Positions 38,581 to 48,399 of a stretch of DNA of 64,000 nucleotides are shown one piece after another (positions within the stretch are counted from its first letter, which is position 1; each line of letters opens with the position of its first letter). A program made the position numbers and the translations under genes. This DNA comes from Methanosarcina flavescens (GTDB lineage Archaea > Halobacteriota > Methanosarcinia > Methanosarcinales > Methanosarcinaceae). The notes beneath the pieces were generated by a model. That model searched no databases. It saw only the letters and a list, made by a program, of their open reading frames with translations, and had not been told where the DNA came from. The stretch covers positions 2,108,001 through 2,172,000 of the forward strand of contig NZ_CP032683.1 of NCBI RefSeq assembly GCF_001304615.2, given 5' to 3'.

Positions 38581-39411
38581 ATGGTTGCTGAAAAGATCGA
38601 ACTGATAAAGGAGGCTATAAAAGCCAGAGGAAGTGTGGTCGTTGCATTCTCAGGGGGAGTAGATAGTACGACTCTTGCAGCCCTTGCTTTTGAAGCCCTT
38701 GGGGAAAAAGCAATCGCCGTGACCATAGATTCCCCACTCTTTCCAAGGAGACAGCTTGAAACAGCTGTCAAGACTGCCTGTGAGATCGGAATTGAGCATA
38801 AAATTCTTCCTTTCTCCCAGTTGAGCCTTCCTTATTTTTCAGCAAATACATTAAATAGGTGTTATTTCTGTAAAAAAGCCCTGCTTGAAACCCTTCTGGA
38901 TTTCGCGGAAAAAGCGGGATACCACGTTGTGCTTGAAGGCACAAATTCCTCCGAACTGCAGGGAGAATACCGCCCGGGCTACAGGGCAGTACAGGAAGCG
39001 GGAGAAAAGATTTTTTCTCCTTTTATGGAATTTGATGTAACAAAAGAACAAATCAGGGAGATTGCGTCGAAGCTTTTTCTTTCAGCAGCCAGCCGACCTT
39101 CCGCAGCCTGCCTTGCTACACGTTTTCCTTACGGGCAGCCGATAACTGTCGAATCACTTCAGAAAGTCGAAAAAGCCGAAGATTTTCTCTTTTCCCTGGG
39201 TTTTTCCCAGTTCAGGGTCAGGATGCATGAATACCTTGCCCGGATCGAGGTGATTCAGGAGGAATTTGAGGATGTTCTGCGGAAAAGAGAAAAAATTGTG
39301 CGTCATTTAAAATCCCTGGGCTTTGACTACATAACCCTTGACCTTGAGGGTTTCCGAAGCGGAAGCATGGACGAGCCTTACATCCGGGAAAAAGAGATTA
39401 TAAAACGCTGA
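38581..39411 (+). CDS. larE: LarE-like ATP-dependent sulfur transferase, three-cysteine type
   Basis: A 276-residue PP-loop enzyme (SGGVDST at 24-30). LarE thiolates the nickel-pincer precursor of lactate racemase. Here Cys94 and Cys97 (NRCYFCKK) and Cys177 (SAACLATRF) are all present: the pattern of LarE forms that hold a 4Fe-4S cluster and transfer sulfur catalytically instead of sacrificing a cysteine. No larA, larB or larC lies nearby, so the sulfur acceptor may differ. CATATATCTT about 28 nt before the ATG acts as TATA box, implying a leaderless mRNA. Confidence 0.87.
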   Translation: MVAEKIELIKEAIKARGSVVVAFSGGVDSTTLAALAFEALGEKAIAVTIDSPLFPRRQLETAVKTACEIGIEHKILPFSQLSLPYFSANTLNRCYFCKKALLETLLDFAEKAGYHVVLEGTNSSELQGEYRPGYRAVQEAGEKIFSPFMEFDVTKEQIREIASKLFLSAASRPSAACLATRFPYGQPITVESLQKVEKAEDFLFSLGFSQFRVRMHEYLARIEVIQEEFEDVLRKREKIVRHLKSLGFDYITLDLEGFRSGSMDEPYIREKEIIKR

Positions 39412-39522
39412 GAGTCTCATCCTGATAAGATAAAGGGATTTTGTGAAATTAATCTGGGAAAAAATAAGCAATCGCGAGAAGATTAGAGAAAATCTAATTG
39501 TTAAACGTTTTATTGAAAAGAC

Positions 39523-39963
39523 ATGAAAGAAATTCTGATTCGAAAAGCTGGTAAATCAGACCTGCAAGAAATTCAGAGGCTTCTCTCAACTTATTTTCTC
39601 GATATGGAGGGGCTCAAAGCCGAGGATTTCTTTGTAGCTGAGATTGATGGACAAATTAGAGGATGCGCTGCTCTTATAATGTCTGGGTCTCAAGACAAGA
39701 GATTTCTGGAGCTTCATTCCATTGCTGTCCATCCCAACTTTCGGGGAAAAGGTATCGGAACCAGGCTTGTTAAGCGTCTCCTGACAACAATTGACGAGCC
39801 AGCCTGTGATCTCTATGTCAGGACGACTGCGCCCCAATTTTTTGAGAAGCTTAATTTCGAGAAAATTAAAAATCTCAAAAAGTTACTGCTCTGGGAAGAT
39901 TGCAAAATGTGTGAGCATTTTGAAAAATGCACGCAGTTCGCAATGAGATATTCCTGCAACTAG
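39523..39963 (+). CDS. GNAT-family N-acetyltransferase with C-terminal cysteine cluster
   Basis: A 146-residue acetyltransferase of the GCN5 type; the acetyl-CoA loop is HSIAVHPNFRGKGIGTRLVKRL (65-86). It resembles ArgA/PanM-like N-acetyltransferases. Past the fold there is a short tail with Cys127, Cys130, Cys136 and Cys145 (CKMC-x5-C), which could bind zinc or an iron-sulfur cluster. Substrate unknown. It follows larE by 111 nt on the same strand. Confidence 0.78.
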   Translation: MKEILIRKAGKSDLQEIQRLLSTYFLDMEGLKAEDFFVAEIDGQIRGCAALIMSGSQDKRFLELHSIAVHPNFRGKGIGTRLVKRLLTTIDEPACDLYVRTTAPQFFEKLNFEKIKNLKKLLLWEDCKMCEHFEKCTQFAMRYSCN

Positions 39964-40120
39964 ACTTTGATCTTAAGTCTTTATTTTCTGAGTTAAGTCT
40001 AATTGGCAATCCTTAATATAAAAAGTCTGATAATTCATGATTTTGAGGATAGGGGGAAAGCAATCTTACCAGAACTTGCAGGACGAAACATTATTTACGC
40101 AAAAGCACATGAGGCAGCAT

Positions 40121-40657
40121 ATGCTTACCCTTGGAATAGTAAATACCTATGATAAGATTAAAATTCTCGATGCTCACTACCGTGCAATTGCAAGAGCTGC
40201 TCCGATTTGCCATGCTTTTGGATTCCACCTTGCTCTTTATGATTTTCCTTTTAAAATGACTGCAGAAGAACTGGTAGCCTACGTGATGGAAAAAACCACA
40301 ATAGGGGAATCGGGAAGTTATCTAAAGATCCTTTATGAAAAGAACCACCTGTCGGTATCCGAACTTCCAAAAAAAGGTTTTCCATCCCATTTTGGAGAAA
40401 TCGTAATTACTACCTCAAAACCTAACCCAAAAAAGCAGGTTACACCCGTAAAAATCGCCGAAGAAGCCTTTAGAAACCGCTCTTTTCTATTTCTTGTAGG
40501 GCTGGGACACAAAGGGCTTCCGAAAGAACTTTTCGAGAGAGGAAAATATCATCTTGACATTACCGGCAAAGGCCTTTCTTTTGAGACCTGTACTGCAATT
40601 GGGGCAATTCCGGCCTATCTTTCAGGGCTCATGGCAAGTCTTGAAACTAAAAAGTGA
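40121..40657 (+). CDS. DUF531 family protein
   Basis: A 178-residue archaeal protein of DUF531, a family I recall as related to SPOUT-type RNA methyltransferases. Blocks: NTYDKIKILDAHYRAIARAAPICHAFGFHLALYDFPF at the start, TTIGESGSYL, FLVGLGHKGLPKELFE, and a C-terminal SFETCTAIGAIPAYLSGLM that looks like a knotted SAM-binding end. The Met at 40121 gives the family N-terminus and has GAGG 7 nt upstream; an in-frame ATG at 40037 adds 28 residues. Reaction unknown. Confidence 0.75.
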   Translation: MLTLGIVNTYDKIKILDAHYRAIARAAPICHAFGFHLALYDFPFKMTAEELVAYVMEKTTIGESGSYLKILYEKNHLSVSELPKKGFPSHFGEIVITTSKPNPKKQVTPVKIAEEAFRNRSFLFLVGLGHKGLPKELFERGKYHLDITGKGLSFETCTAIGAIPAYLSGLMASLETKK

Positions 40658-40769
40658 ACTCCCATTATAATATTTTGAAGTCGAGTACAGGAGAGTCACT
40701 TCAATCATTTACTTAAAATATTTGGTTTCGCTAAAAATTTTAAGATAATTTAAAAGAAATTCCGGAATG

Positions 40770-41111
40770 AATATATATTGCAACTGACAATTAGTACTTG
40801 TTGTGGGTAAGTACAACGCTTGTCGCGCTATTATGGGGTTTTTAGCCCAGAGGAAATAGAATTCCGGCTTGCTTTCAGGTTTTAATCCAGAAAAATCGAA
40901 GGGTTTGACCTTAATGCAGGTTTTTGTCTTCAGGGATTTAGAGAATTAATTTTACTGAAATTCGTTTGAAAGACTGGGAATTCTAACCTGCACTCAACGC
41001 CGCATGTGAAAAGGATGGGAACTTTAACCCGGATTGCAGGGCTCTCGTATCCAGAAGGACTAACTCTGACCCGCATGTAAGCGCAAGATTTGAAGAGACA
41101 GGAGGAAAATT
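40770..41111 (+). promoter_or_regulatory. Long leader, possibly structured, before the 52-codon ORF
   Basis: GAATATATATTGC (40769-40781) is a strong TATA box; transcription from about 40805 leaves a 300-nt leader. It holds GTACTT/AAGTAC (40794-40799 and 40814-40819), TGGG/CCCA around 40835-40851, and CCTGCA/TGCAGG (about 40987 and 41035), plus two similar CCGCATGT stretches (near 41001 and 41071). GGAGG at 41101-41105 ends it. A cis-acting RNA is possible; I recognise no known riboswitch class. Confidence 0.4.
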
Positions 41112-41270
41112 ATGAGTGAATTAAAGCACGAAAACAGGAAAAGAAACGGATATGGAAATAAGTGCCGGGAAAGCAGTTATCATTCTGTGGTAAAAGGCTG
41201 TACTGACAACCTGGACTCAGACGAATTAGACCTTTACCGCTTTATGATAGGCGGGATGCAGGGGAAATAA
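41112..41270 (+). CDS. Small protein of 52 residues, function unknown
   Basis: An ATG 6 nt after a full GGAGG opens 52 codons. The product is basic at the start (KHENRKRNG), has two cysteines (CRESSYHSVVKGC) and an acidic-to-hydrophobic end (LDSDELDLYRFMIGGMQGK). It stands 41 nt before the cysteine desulfurase-like gene on the same strand and is the first ORF after a strong promoter. No family recognised. The ribosome binding site and position make it more credible than a chance ORF. Confidence 0.55.
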   Translation: MSELKHENRKRNGYGNKCRESSYHSVVKGCTDNLDSDELDLYRFMIGGMQGK

Positions 41271-41311
41271 CCTGCACAACCTTTTTTTATTCCTCGTTCC
41301 TAAAAAGAAGC

Positions 41312-42493
41312 ATGTACGATGTATATGCGGTCCGTGAAGATTTCCCTGTTTTAAAAGAAGTCGTGTACCTTGATAGTACGGCAACTACTCAGACACCGAT
41401 ACCTGCAGTCGAAGCCATGGTCGAGTACTTTTACAGGTATGCTGGCAACCATGGGAGAGGTGCACACCGTTTAGCAAGGGAAGCTACAAATCGTTATGAA
41501 GATGCAAGGGAAACAGTTGCGAGTTTCCTGGACGCAGAGCCTTCAAAAACCGTTTTTATGAAAAATACCACTGAAGGTATAAATCTCATTGCAAACAGCT
41601 ATCCCTGGGAAGCTGGGGATCATATTATTACGACCCTGCTAGAACATCATTCAAATCTTCTTCCCTGGCTGCGCTTACAGAAAAAAGGCGTAAAAGTTAC
41701 GGTTATAAGTCCTGACAGCGAGGGAAAGATCGATATCTCTTCTATAGAGGAGGCTTTTACTGAGAAAACAAGACTGGTTGCCATAACTCAGGTTTCAAAC
41801 GTCTTCGGTTCCATTCAGGATGTAAAAAAAGTCACGAGACTTGCCCATCGAAATGGCATAAAAACCCTGATAGACGGGGCTCAGTCCGCAGGGCATATGC
41901 CAGTTAGTCTTAAAGATCTGGATTGTGACTTTTTTGCAACTGCAGGGCATAAAGGACTACTTGGACCGCAGGGCACTGGCGTACTTTATATTAAAGAACC
42001 AGATGTTCTCGATAGTGCCTCAGTGGGAGGAGGTACGATTTCGGATATTGAAGGGTGCACTTACGTACTGGAACCTTCTCCTGCCTGTTTTGAAGCTGGC
42101 ACTCCAAACATTCCAGGAGTTATAGCCTTAGGAAAAGCAGTCGAATATGTAAAAAAAATAGGAGTTTCGGAAATAGAGTCGCACGAAATAAAATTGTCCA
42201 CTGAAACTGCAAAAAGACTTTCCGAACTAGAGCATGTAGAGGTTTATGGGCCTGATGATAGGGCAGGAATAGTACCTTTTAATGTAAAAGGGCTTCATGC
42301 CCATGATGTTGCCCTGATTCTTGACCAGACCAGGAAAATCTGTGTAAGAAGCGGACATCACTGTGCAATCCCAATTGTACGTTTCCTGAAGGTGGACAGC
42401 ACTGTAAGAGCTTCTTTTGCATTATATAATACAGAAGAAGAAGTAGATATACTGGTAAATGCAGTTGCCGGCCTTAAAGCTCTCGTTTCTTAA
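41312..42493 (+). CDS. Cysteine desulfurase-like aminotransferase class V (SufS type)
   Basis: A 393-residue PLP enzyme. REDFPVLKEVVYLDSTATTQTP at the N-terminus, LEHHSNLLPW near 110, LIDGAQSAGHMPV near 188, Lys214 (TAGHKG) binding PLP, and Cys351 (SGHHCAIP) in the mobile loop are those of group II desulfurases that free sulfur from cysteine or act on related substrates. No SufBC or SufE neighbour. It follows a 52-codon ORF and a long leader, so its expression may be controlled there. No clear ribosome binding site precedes the ATG. Confidence 0.85.
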   Translation: MYDVYAVREDFPVLKEVVYLDSTATTQTPIPAVEAMVEYFYRYAGNHGRGAHRLAREATNRYEDARETVASFLDAEPSKTVFMKNTTEGINLIANSYPWEAGDHIITTLLEHHSNLLPWLRLQKKGVKVTVISPDSEGKIDISSIEEAFTEKTRLVAITQVSNVFGSIQDVKKVTRLAHRNGIKTLIDGAQSAGHMPVSLKDLDCDFFATAGHKGLLGPQGTGVLYIKEPDVLDSASVGGGTISDIEGCTYVLEPSPACFEAGTPNIPGVIALGKAVEYVKKIGVSEIESHEIKLSTETAKRLSELEHVEVYGPDDRAGIVPFNVKGLHAHDVALILDQTRKICVRSGHHCAIPIVRFLKVDSTVRASFALYNTEEEVDILVNAVAGLKALVS

Positions 42494-42738
42494 AAAAGCG
42501 TTTACAACCTTCGCATTTTTCTTATAACCATATTTCTTAATTTTATTATTGGTTTTTAATTCTGTTCTCAGTAAGAAAGAATATCCTCTGACTGTCTTCC
42601 TGACAAGAGACTCTTATAATACTTTTAACAAAAATCTGTACTTTGCTGCATGAAAGCTTATCATTCTTCACCTTATCATTCCCTACCTTCCCCACCAATA
42701 GTTAAGTTAATATTCATATAAAAATAATCCAAAGACAA

Positions 42739-43933
42739 ATGAATAATTTTTTGAAGTTGTTCTCTATTTGGAAGGGCTCTAAAAGCAGTGCAATTAGACA
42801 GGACTGCGATGCAGTCTCAGAGGTAATAGGTCAAATGTTAATGATGACTGTAGTAGTTTTGGCTTTTTCTGTAATAGCTCTTATGGTATATTCTGATGGC
42901 GGGGCTGGAATCCCGGAACATATTCCGCACGTCGACTTTTGTGAAAGTATTTATGCAGTTAACAATACTGTGCAGATTGTCCATGCTGGGGGAGAAGCTA
43001 TTGATAAATTCGCAATCAATATAATACTTTCCGGCAACTATGGGATGCCAGATGAGTTTAGCAGGACTTATAGTATGTCCGACTCCGAAGTTAAAATCCT
43101 GAAACCTGATGGAAAAGTCTCCATTGATGATGCTCTCTCTGATAATACTCTGACTCTTGGAGACCGCATAATAATTAATACTAAAGAAAGTAGAATTTCT
43201 CTCACCAGCAAGGATTCTATAGACCTGCTCATCGTGCACATACCATCTCAGCAAGTGATCCAGAAAACCGTACTCCAGCCAGTTCCAGTGAAAACTCTGG
43301 GTTGGATAACTCCTTATCCATATGGGAGTGTTTATGACAGTACTTTAGGGTGGTTACCCATGGAGCAGGTTGGAACAATAAATGATGGAGTTTTGTAGAA
43401 GCTCCTCTCCCAAATTCAGATTGGTACGAAGTGTATGAGTTTGGAATAGATGCGGATGAGATGGGTATTTCAGACTTTTCAAAGATCCTGTTAAAATAAT
43501 CTACTCATCTCATGACTGCAGCGTCGACAAGTTAGAACTGGAAGTATCTACTGATGGCTCTAACTGGACGCAAATAGCTTCTAATCATAGAGGTAATATG
43601 GGAGTGTACAAATATAAGGGTAATAAAAATAATAACGAAGATTATTTTCACGCGTGTATACTTGCTAATGTTACCTACACTCTCTATGACCCAACTGATG
43701 ATCAACCTGAGTATATAAAAAATACCGACGAGCTTGAAAAACTCCGGGTCAGGTTCTTAGCTTCTGGAAATGCAAACGAAAGCAGTGGAAAAACTGTTAT
43801 GATTGATTATGTGGGAGTTTACATAGAATATTCCGGGAAAACTCTGACTTATGAATTAGAGGTTGAGGCAGGGAGTAGAAAAAACTTAAAATTCTCCTTT
43901 TATTGTTCAAAAGATCTGAGGAACACTTTATGA
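42739..43933 (+). pseudogene. Archaeal pilin-like surface protein gene broken by two frameshifts
   Basis: The first frame (42739-43398) encodes a type IV pilin-like N-terminus: basic leader, CDAVSEVIGQMLMM and a hydrophobic helix, as in DUF1628/Pilin_N proteins cut by a prepilin peptidase. After GTINDGV the coding sequence shifts frame and continues as VEAPLPNSDWYEVYEFGIDA, then shifts again and continues KDPVKIIYSSHDC to the stop at 43933. One extra T in the T4 run at about 43391-43394 and one extra G in the G3 run near 43461-43463 restore a single frame of 398 codons, exactly a multiple of three. The gene precedes the secretion ATPase and platform genes. Real decay, slippage or sequence error are all possible. 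Confidence 0.75.
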
Positions 43934-44224
43934 AATAGTTTTCTAAGTTAATTGCCTCCTTACGCATTATCATAAGCTTCTTTAATCCGAAACAAGACCT
44001 GTTTTTCGGTATTTTCGCTTCCCTTATAGAAAGAAGTGTGATAAATTTCTTTTTAGTTAAGTCCGTTCACTCTTTCGACTGAGTATGTATTTTGAGGTAA
44101 GAATTTGATTGAGCTTTGATTCCAGAATCAACTCCTTAAAATATAATTATGCTGCCATGGAAAGTAGAAAGTTTTTAAAAGAGATTGAGCTTATATATCT
44201 TAATTAAAAAACGAGGGATGTTTC

Positions 44225-45916
44225 ATGGATGAAGTAAAACAAACGCTAGCGAAGAGTAAGTTTATTTCGGGGTTATTGGGGAAAAAAGGTGATTACACCT
44301 CCATTTCAGAGGTCATAAAGAAGGTTAAAGTTTACTTTGACAAGCCACTAAGAACTCTGCCAGCCTATGATCCTGAAAAGGATGGGCCTCTTGTAGATTT
44401 TATAGTGCCTGATGGATTCAAAGAAATCGAAAGGTACTGGCTTCAGGAGCCTTACAATTTTGTATCAATTCTGGAAGATCGCAGAACAAGATACTATAGA
44501 CTTATCGAACCTTCGCTTACAAAGTTTGAAAAAGAGATTCTTGAACGGATTTATGAAGATTTTCAGGATATCCTAGTTTTAGGCTCTACAAATTCTGTTT
44601 CCGAAAAGGATGCGTTTCTTGTGGATAAAGCTCTCTTCCTTCTTGAAAATTACAGGGCTGAAATCTCAAACGCAGCCCTTCATAAGATAATATATTATCT
44701 TAAAAGAAATATGTTAGGTTACGAAAAAATTAATCCGCTTCTTTATGATCCTTATATAGAAGACATTTCGTGTGATGGAGCAGATATCCCACTTTTCATT
44801 TATCATACAAAGTATCTCAATATTGAGAGTAATATTCATTTTAAAGACGAAGAACTTGATGCCCTTGTAGTTAAAATGTGCCAGTTGAATAACAAGCATG
44901 TATCTGTAAGCCAGCCAATTGTAGATGCAAGACTTCTGGAAGGATCGAGACTTCAGGCTATTTTAGGAAGGGAAATTACTCCTAGAGGCAGTTCTTTTGC
45001 CATCCGTAAGTTCAGGAAAGACCCCATTACTCCGATAGACTTGCTTAGCTATAAAACGTGTGATCTTGACATGCTAGTATATCTCTGGTTGGTCATTGAG
45101 AACGGTCACAACATTCTTTTTGCGGGAGGAACAGCATCGGGGAAAACTTCTATGCTCAATGCTACGTCCCTGTTTATGCCTTCAACAGCCAAGATAGTCT
45201 CTATAGAAGATACGCGGGAACTCCTGCTCTATCATAACAACTGGGTTTCCGGGATTGCAAGGCAGAGTTTTGCCAGAGACTCAACGGGAGAAATTTCCAT
45301 GTTTGACCTCTTGAAAGCTGCTCTCAGGCAGCGTCCCGATTTCATTATTGTGGGTGAAGTGAGAGGCAGTGAGGCTCTGACTCTTTTCCAGGCAATGTCA
45401 ACAGGGCATGCAACAAGTTCAACTATGCACGCAGGAGATGTGCAGACTGTTATAAACAGGCTTACGCACGAACCAATAAATGTACCAAATGTAATGCTGC
45501 AGTCTCTTGATGTACTCTGTATTCAAAAACAAGCATACATCGGAGAGAAAAGAGTTAGAAGAACCCAGAGTCTCGTGGAAATTCTTAATGTTGACCCTGA
45601 GACAGGGGATCTTGGCATAAATGAGCTTTTCAACTGGGAACCTTCTGAAGATTATTTCATCAAAGTGGGAGATTCCCACATCATGCAGGAGATTATGTAT
45701 TCTCGAGGTTGGGATACCACTCAGCTGAGAACTGAAATGGACAATCGAAGAAAAATACTGACATACATGTATGAAAAAAACATAAGGGACTATATCCAGG
45801 TATCTATTGTAGTCCAGGCATATCAGAGCTATCCTAAGATGGTTATGGAATGTATCGAGGACGATACCTTGCAGACTATGATAAAGGATATGGCTGCTCA
45901 AGAGGGGGGAGCATGA
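44225..45916 (+). CDS. Type II/IV secretion-type ATPase (archaeal pilus assembly)
   Basis: A 563-residue ATPase of the GspE/PilB/TadA/FlaI group that powers assembly of pilin fibres. Walker A is GGTASGKTS (301-309, Lys307), SIEDTREL is the Asp box, the Walker B region is PDFIIVGEVRGSEA, and the His box is STMHAGD. An N-terminal domain of about 200 residues precedes it. GAGG lies before the ATG and a TATA box (CTTATATATCTT) about 35 nt before. It overlaps the membrane platform gene by 4 nt (ATGA). Confidence 0.93.
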   Translation: MDEVKQTLAKSKFISGLLGKKGDYTSISEVIKKVKVYFDKPLRTLPAYDPEKDGPLVDFIVPDGFKEIERYWLQEPYNFVSILEDRRTRYYRLIEPSLTKFEKEILERIYEDFQDILVLGSTNSVSEKDAFLVDKALFLLENYRAEISNAALHKIIYYLKRNMLGYEKINPLLYDPYIEDISCDGADIPLFIYHTKYLNIESNIHFKDEELDALVVKMCQLNNKHVSVSQPIVDARLLEGSRLQAILGREITPRGSSFAIRKFRKDPITPIDLLSYKTCDLDMLVYLWLVIENGHNILFAGGTASGKTSMLNATSLFMPSTAKIVSIEDTRELLLYHNNWVSGIARQSFARDSTGEISMFDLLKAALRQRPDFIIVGEVRGSEALTLFQAMSTGHATSSTMHAGDVQTVINRLTHEPINVPNVMLQSLDVLCIQKQAYIGEKRVRRTQSLVEILNVDPETGDLGINELFNWEPSEDYFIKVGDSHIMQEIMYSRGWDTTQLRTEMDNRRKILTYMYEKNIRDYIQVSIVVQAYQSYPKMVMECIEDDTLQTMIKDMAAQEGGA

Positions 45917-47901
45917 TTTATACTGCTGTGGATAAACTTGCATACAGATACTTTGGAGATTTCTTTTACAAAAATAGAGAAAGCTTTAAAGATTTAAAAG
46001 TAAAGATACGCCAATCCCATATTTCCATGACAGTGGATCAGTACATGGCTTCTGCCTTAATGTATTCTATAATAGCAGGAACTGCTGGAGGTATTTTCGG
46101 CTTATCGCTGGGACTTAAAATTTTTGGTGATCCGGTTTCCCGCCTCAGCCTTTTCCTGAATTCTACAAATGCAGGTTATGCAGCAAAATATGTTTACCCT
46201 CTTGCAATTTTAACCGCTATTGTAGTGTTCATTATATGTTCTCTTATTGTTTTTTTTCTGGTATACAGTTATCCCTACTTTCAGTCAAATAACCGGCGAG
46301 CCTGTATAGATAAATCCATGCTTCCGTCAATAACCTATATGTATGCTCTGACGAAAGGAGGCATGTCGGTTTATGACGTGTTCAGATCCATTAACATGTA
46401 TACCCATATATTTGGTGCGAGTGCGGAAGAAATATCCTATATTGTGAGAGATATGGACTATCTTGGAAAAGACTTCATAAGCGCTCTCAAATCTGCAAAA
46501 GAACGTACCCCTTCAGATGTTTTTAAGGACTTTATTGACGGGCTAATCATTATTTCAAGCAGCGGAACCATTAATGAGTATATAAAAAGCAAGGCTGATC
46601 AATATCAGCATATGGCAGAACTGGCGAATAGAAGTCTATTGCAGAGACTTGATGTTCTTGCCGAAGTTTATGTGACAGCACTGGTTGCAGGTCCTCTTTT
46701 CATAATGGTGACCCTTGTTGTACTGCAGTTCTTCAAACCTGCTTCAACCCAGGTTCTTTACATGCTTATCTATGTAATATTGCCTGTTGCAACCCTGCTC
46801 TATTTGGTAATTCTCGATACTGTGGGAGAACTTTCTTTCAACCCTAAGAAAGGTAAGGTCTCCAGTTTTTCAATAAACCTTTCCGACATCCCGGAAATCG
46901 AGTCAGGGCTCACCAAAGAGAAGGAAGAAGAGAGGAGTAAGAAGTACAGGATGTACAGGCAGCTCTCTATTATCAAAGATATGCTGCTAAATCCCTACAG
47001 AACTCTTCGGGACGAACCAAGATACACGTTTTTTATTGCAGTTCCGGCTGGTCTACTTTATCTCACCAATCTTCCAGAAAGTATTGCAAATCATCTCAGT
47101 TTTAGCCCTCTGTTGAACATAAATTTTGACCATGTCAGTGAAGGTGCTATCAAGCTGGCTACCTCAGTTGATGACTATATTATTATCTTTACTATCATTC
47201 TCCTGATTCCCTTCATTATTTTTTATGAGATCAAAGTCTGGAGAATACGCAAGATAGATGAGAGGATGCCTGACTTTTTAAGAAATCTCTCCAGCATGAA
47301 CGACTCTGGAATTTTACTTGCGAATTCTTTAAAATTAATAGCAGAATCGAAAATGGGCATTTTAAGTAAAGAACTCATGAAGTTAAAGGAGGATCTATCC
47401 TGGGGTACTTCCACTTCAAGAGCTCTCATGAAGCTTGAGAACAGTATCAGAACAGCTTCTTCAAGCAGGATTATTCATATTCTGGTAAAAGCAAACGAAT
47501 CTACAAGTGACCTTACAAGTGTACTCTCTATCACTGCTGCACAGGCTAAGATCGAACAGGGACTGAAGAAAGAGCGCTCATCACAAATGGTGATCTACAT
47601 TGTCACTATCTATATATCCTTTTTTGTCTTCCTTTTCATAGTCTATATTCTGGCTACCGACTTCTTCCCGCAAACCGCCTCGTTCACAACTGCTTCCCAG
47701 TCAGGGGGAACCGGAGGAATAGGAAACAGCTATTTCAATATAGATGAATATAATATGCTCATGTTCCATTCAGCCCTGGTACAGGCTGTTACTTCGGGGC
47801 TTATTGCTGGAAAGATGGGACAGGGTTCTGCTTATCTGGGCCTGAAATATAGCGTCAGCATGGTGATAATTACTTATCTGGCATTTACTTACCTTGTTTG
47901 A
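45913..47901 (+). CDS. Type II secretion F/TadC-type membrane platform protein
   Basis: A 663-residue integral membrane protein with two GspF-like halves: helical cytoplasmic blocks near 130-210 (KGGMSVYDVFRSINMY, YLGKDFISALKSA) and 465-550 (LRNLSSMNDSGILLANSLKLIAES, LSWGTSTSRALMKLE), each followed by membrane spans; about nine spans in all. It is the inner-membrane partner of the ATPase in archaeal type IV pili. The ATG at 45913 follows AGGGGGG and overlaps the ATPase stop; an in-frame ATG at 45850 would read through that gene. Confidence 0.92.
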   Translation: MIYTAVDKLAYRYFGDFFYKNRESFKDLKVKIRQSHISMTVDQYMASALMYSIIAGTAGGIFGLSLGLKIFGDPVSRLSLFLNSTNAGYAAKYVYPLAILTAIVVFIICSLIVFFLVYSYPYFQSNNRRACIDKSMLPSITYMYALTKGGMSVYDVFRSINMYTHIFGASAEEISYIVRDMDYLGKDFISALKSAKERTPSDVFKDFIDGLIIISSSGTINEYIKSKADQYQHMAELANRSLLQRLDVLAEVYVTALVAGPLFIMVTLVVLQFFKPASTQVLYMLIYVILPVATLLYLVILDTVGELSFNPKKGKVSSFSINLSDIPEIESGLTKEKEEERSKKYRMYRQLSIIKDMLLNPYRTLRDEPRYTFFIAVPAGLLYLTNLPESIANHLSFSPLLNINFDHVSEGAIKLATSVDDYIIIFTIILLIPFIIFYEIKVWRIRKIDERMPDFLRNLSSMNDSGILLANSLKLIAESKMGILSKELMKLKEDLSWGTSTSRALMKLENSIRTASSSRIIHILVKANESTSDLTSVLSITAAQAKIEQGLKKERSSQMVIYIVTIYISFFVFLFIVYILATDFFPQTASFTTASQSGGTGGIGNSYFNIDEYNMLMFHSALVQAVTSGLIAGKMGQGSAYLGLKYSVSMVIITYLAFTYLV

Positions 47902-47923
47902 GCCTGTTTAGTTTAGAGAATGA

Positions 47924-47958
47924 AGGGCTTCATTCGGAAAGCCCTGTCTCACTTTTTT
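47924..47958 (+). terminator. Hairpin terminator of the pilus operon
   Basis: AGGGCTT (47924-47930) pairs with AAGCCCT (47939-47945) over an 8-nt loop; ACTTTTTT follows. It is 22 nt past the stop of the platform gene. Confidence 0.65.
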
Positions 47959-48014
47959 ATCTGCCGGAGCAAATGATGCTTCAAAATCATCTGCGTAGAA
48001 ATAAGGTTGCATAG

Positions 48015-48257
48015 AAAATAAAAGTCTGCGAACTGTTACATAAACTGAGCCCTATTAATGATTTCCTCGAAATAAGGGCAGTAATTTTAGCCAGTACAGG
48101 TAAAATATTTTCCCTTTTACAAAAACATGGAGTTCTAAAGCTAGAGGCCGATATCACTCCAAAAGGCATGAGAGCGTTTTTCGTTTATTCTTTTTTCATG
48201 CCAGTTCATAGCTTGGATCTACCAGACTTCGATTATAGAAGCATTTTCTTCATATGA
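48015..48257 (+). pseudogene. Possible gene remnant, 80 open codons without a start
   Basis: An open stretch after a TAG reads ELLHKLSPINDFLEIRAVIL and HGVLKLEADITPKGM, protein-like in composition, but has no start codon until near its end. No family recognised. It may be a decayed gene or chance. Confidence 0.25.
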
Positions 48258-48399
48258 ATAAAATAGTTTTAAATCTTTGACAAACTCAGGTTAAACAATG
48301 AGGAAGGAATCTGGACACAAACTTTTGAAGATTAGTGTAATGAGGAACCTTACTTTATTCCAACTATCGGTTAATCTACTTTTGATCACACTGTCTGGA

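Noticed and set aside
45419-45943. 174-codon minus-strand ORF opposite the secretion ATPase
   Set aside because: Fully antisense to the conserved ATPase gene end; His- and Cys-rich chance ORF.
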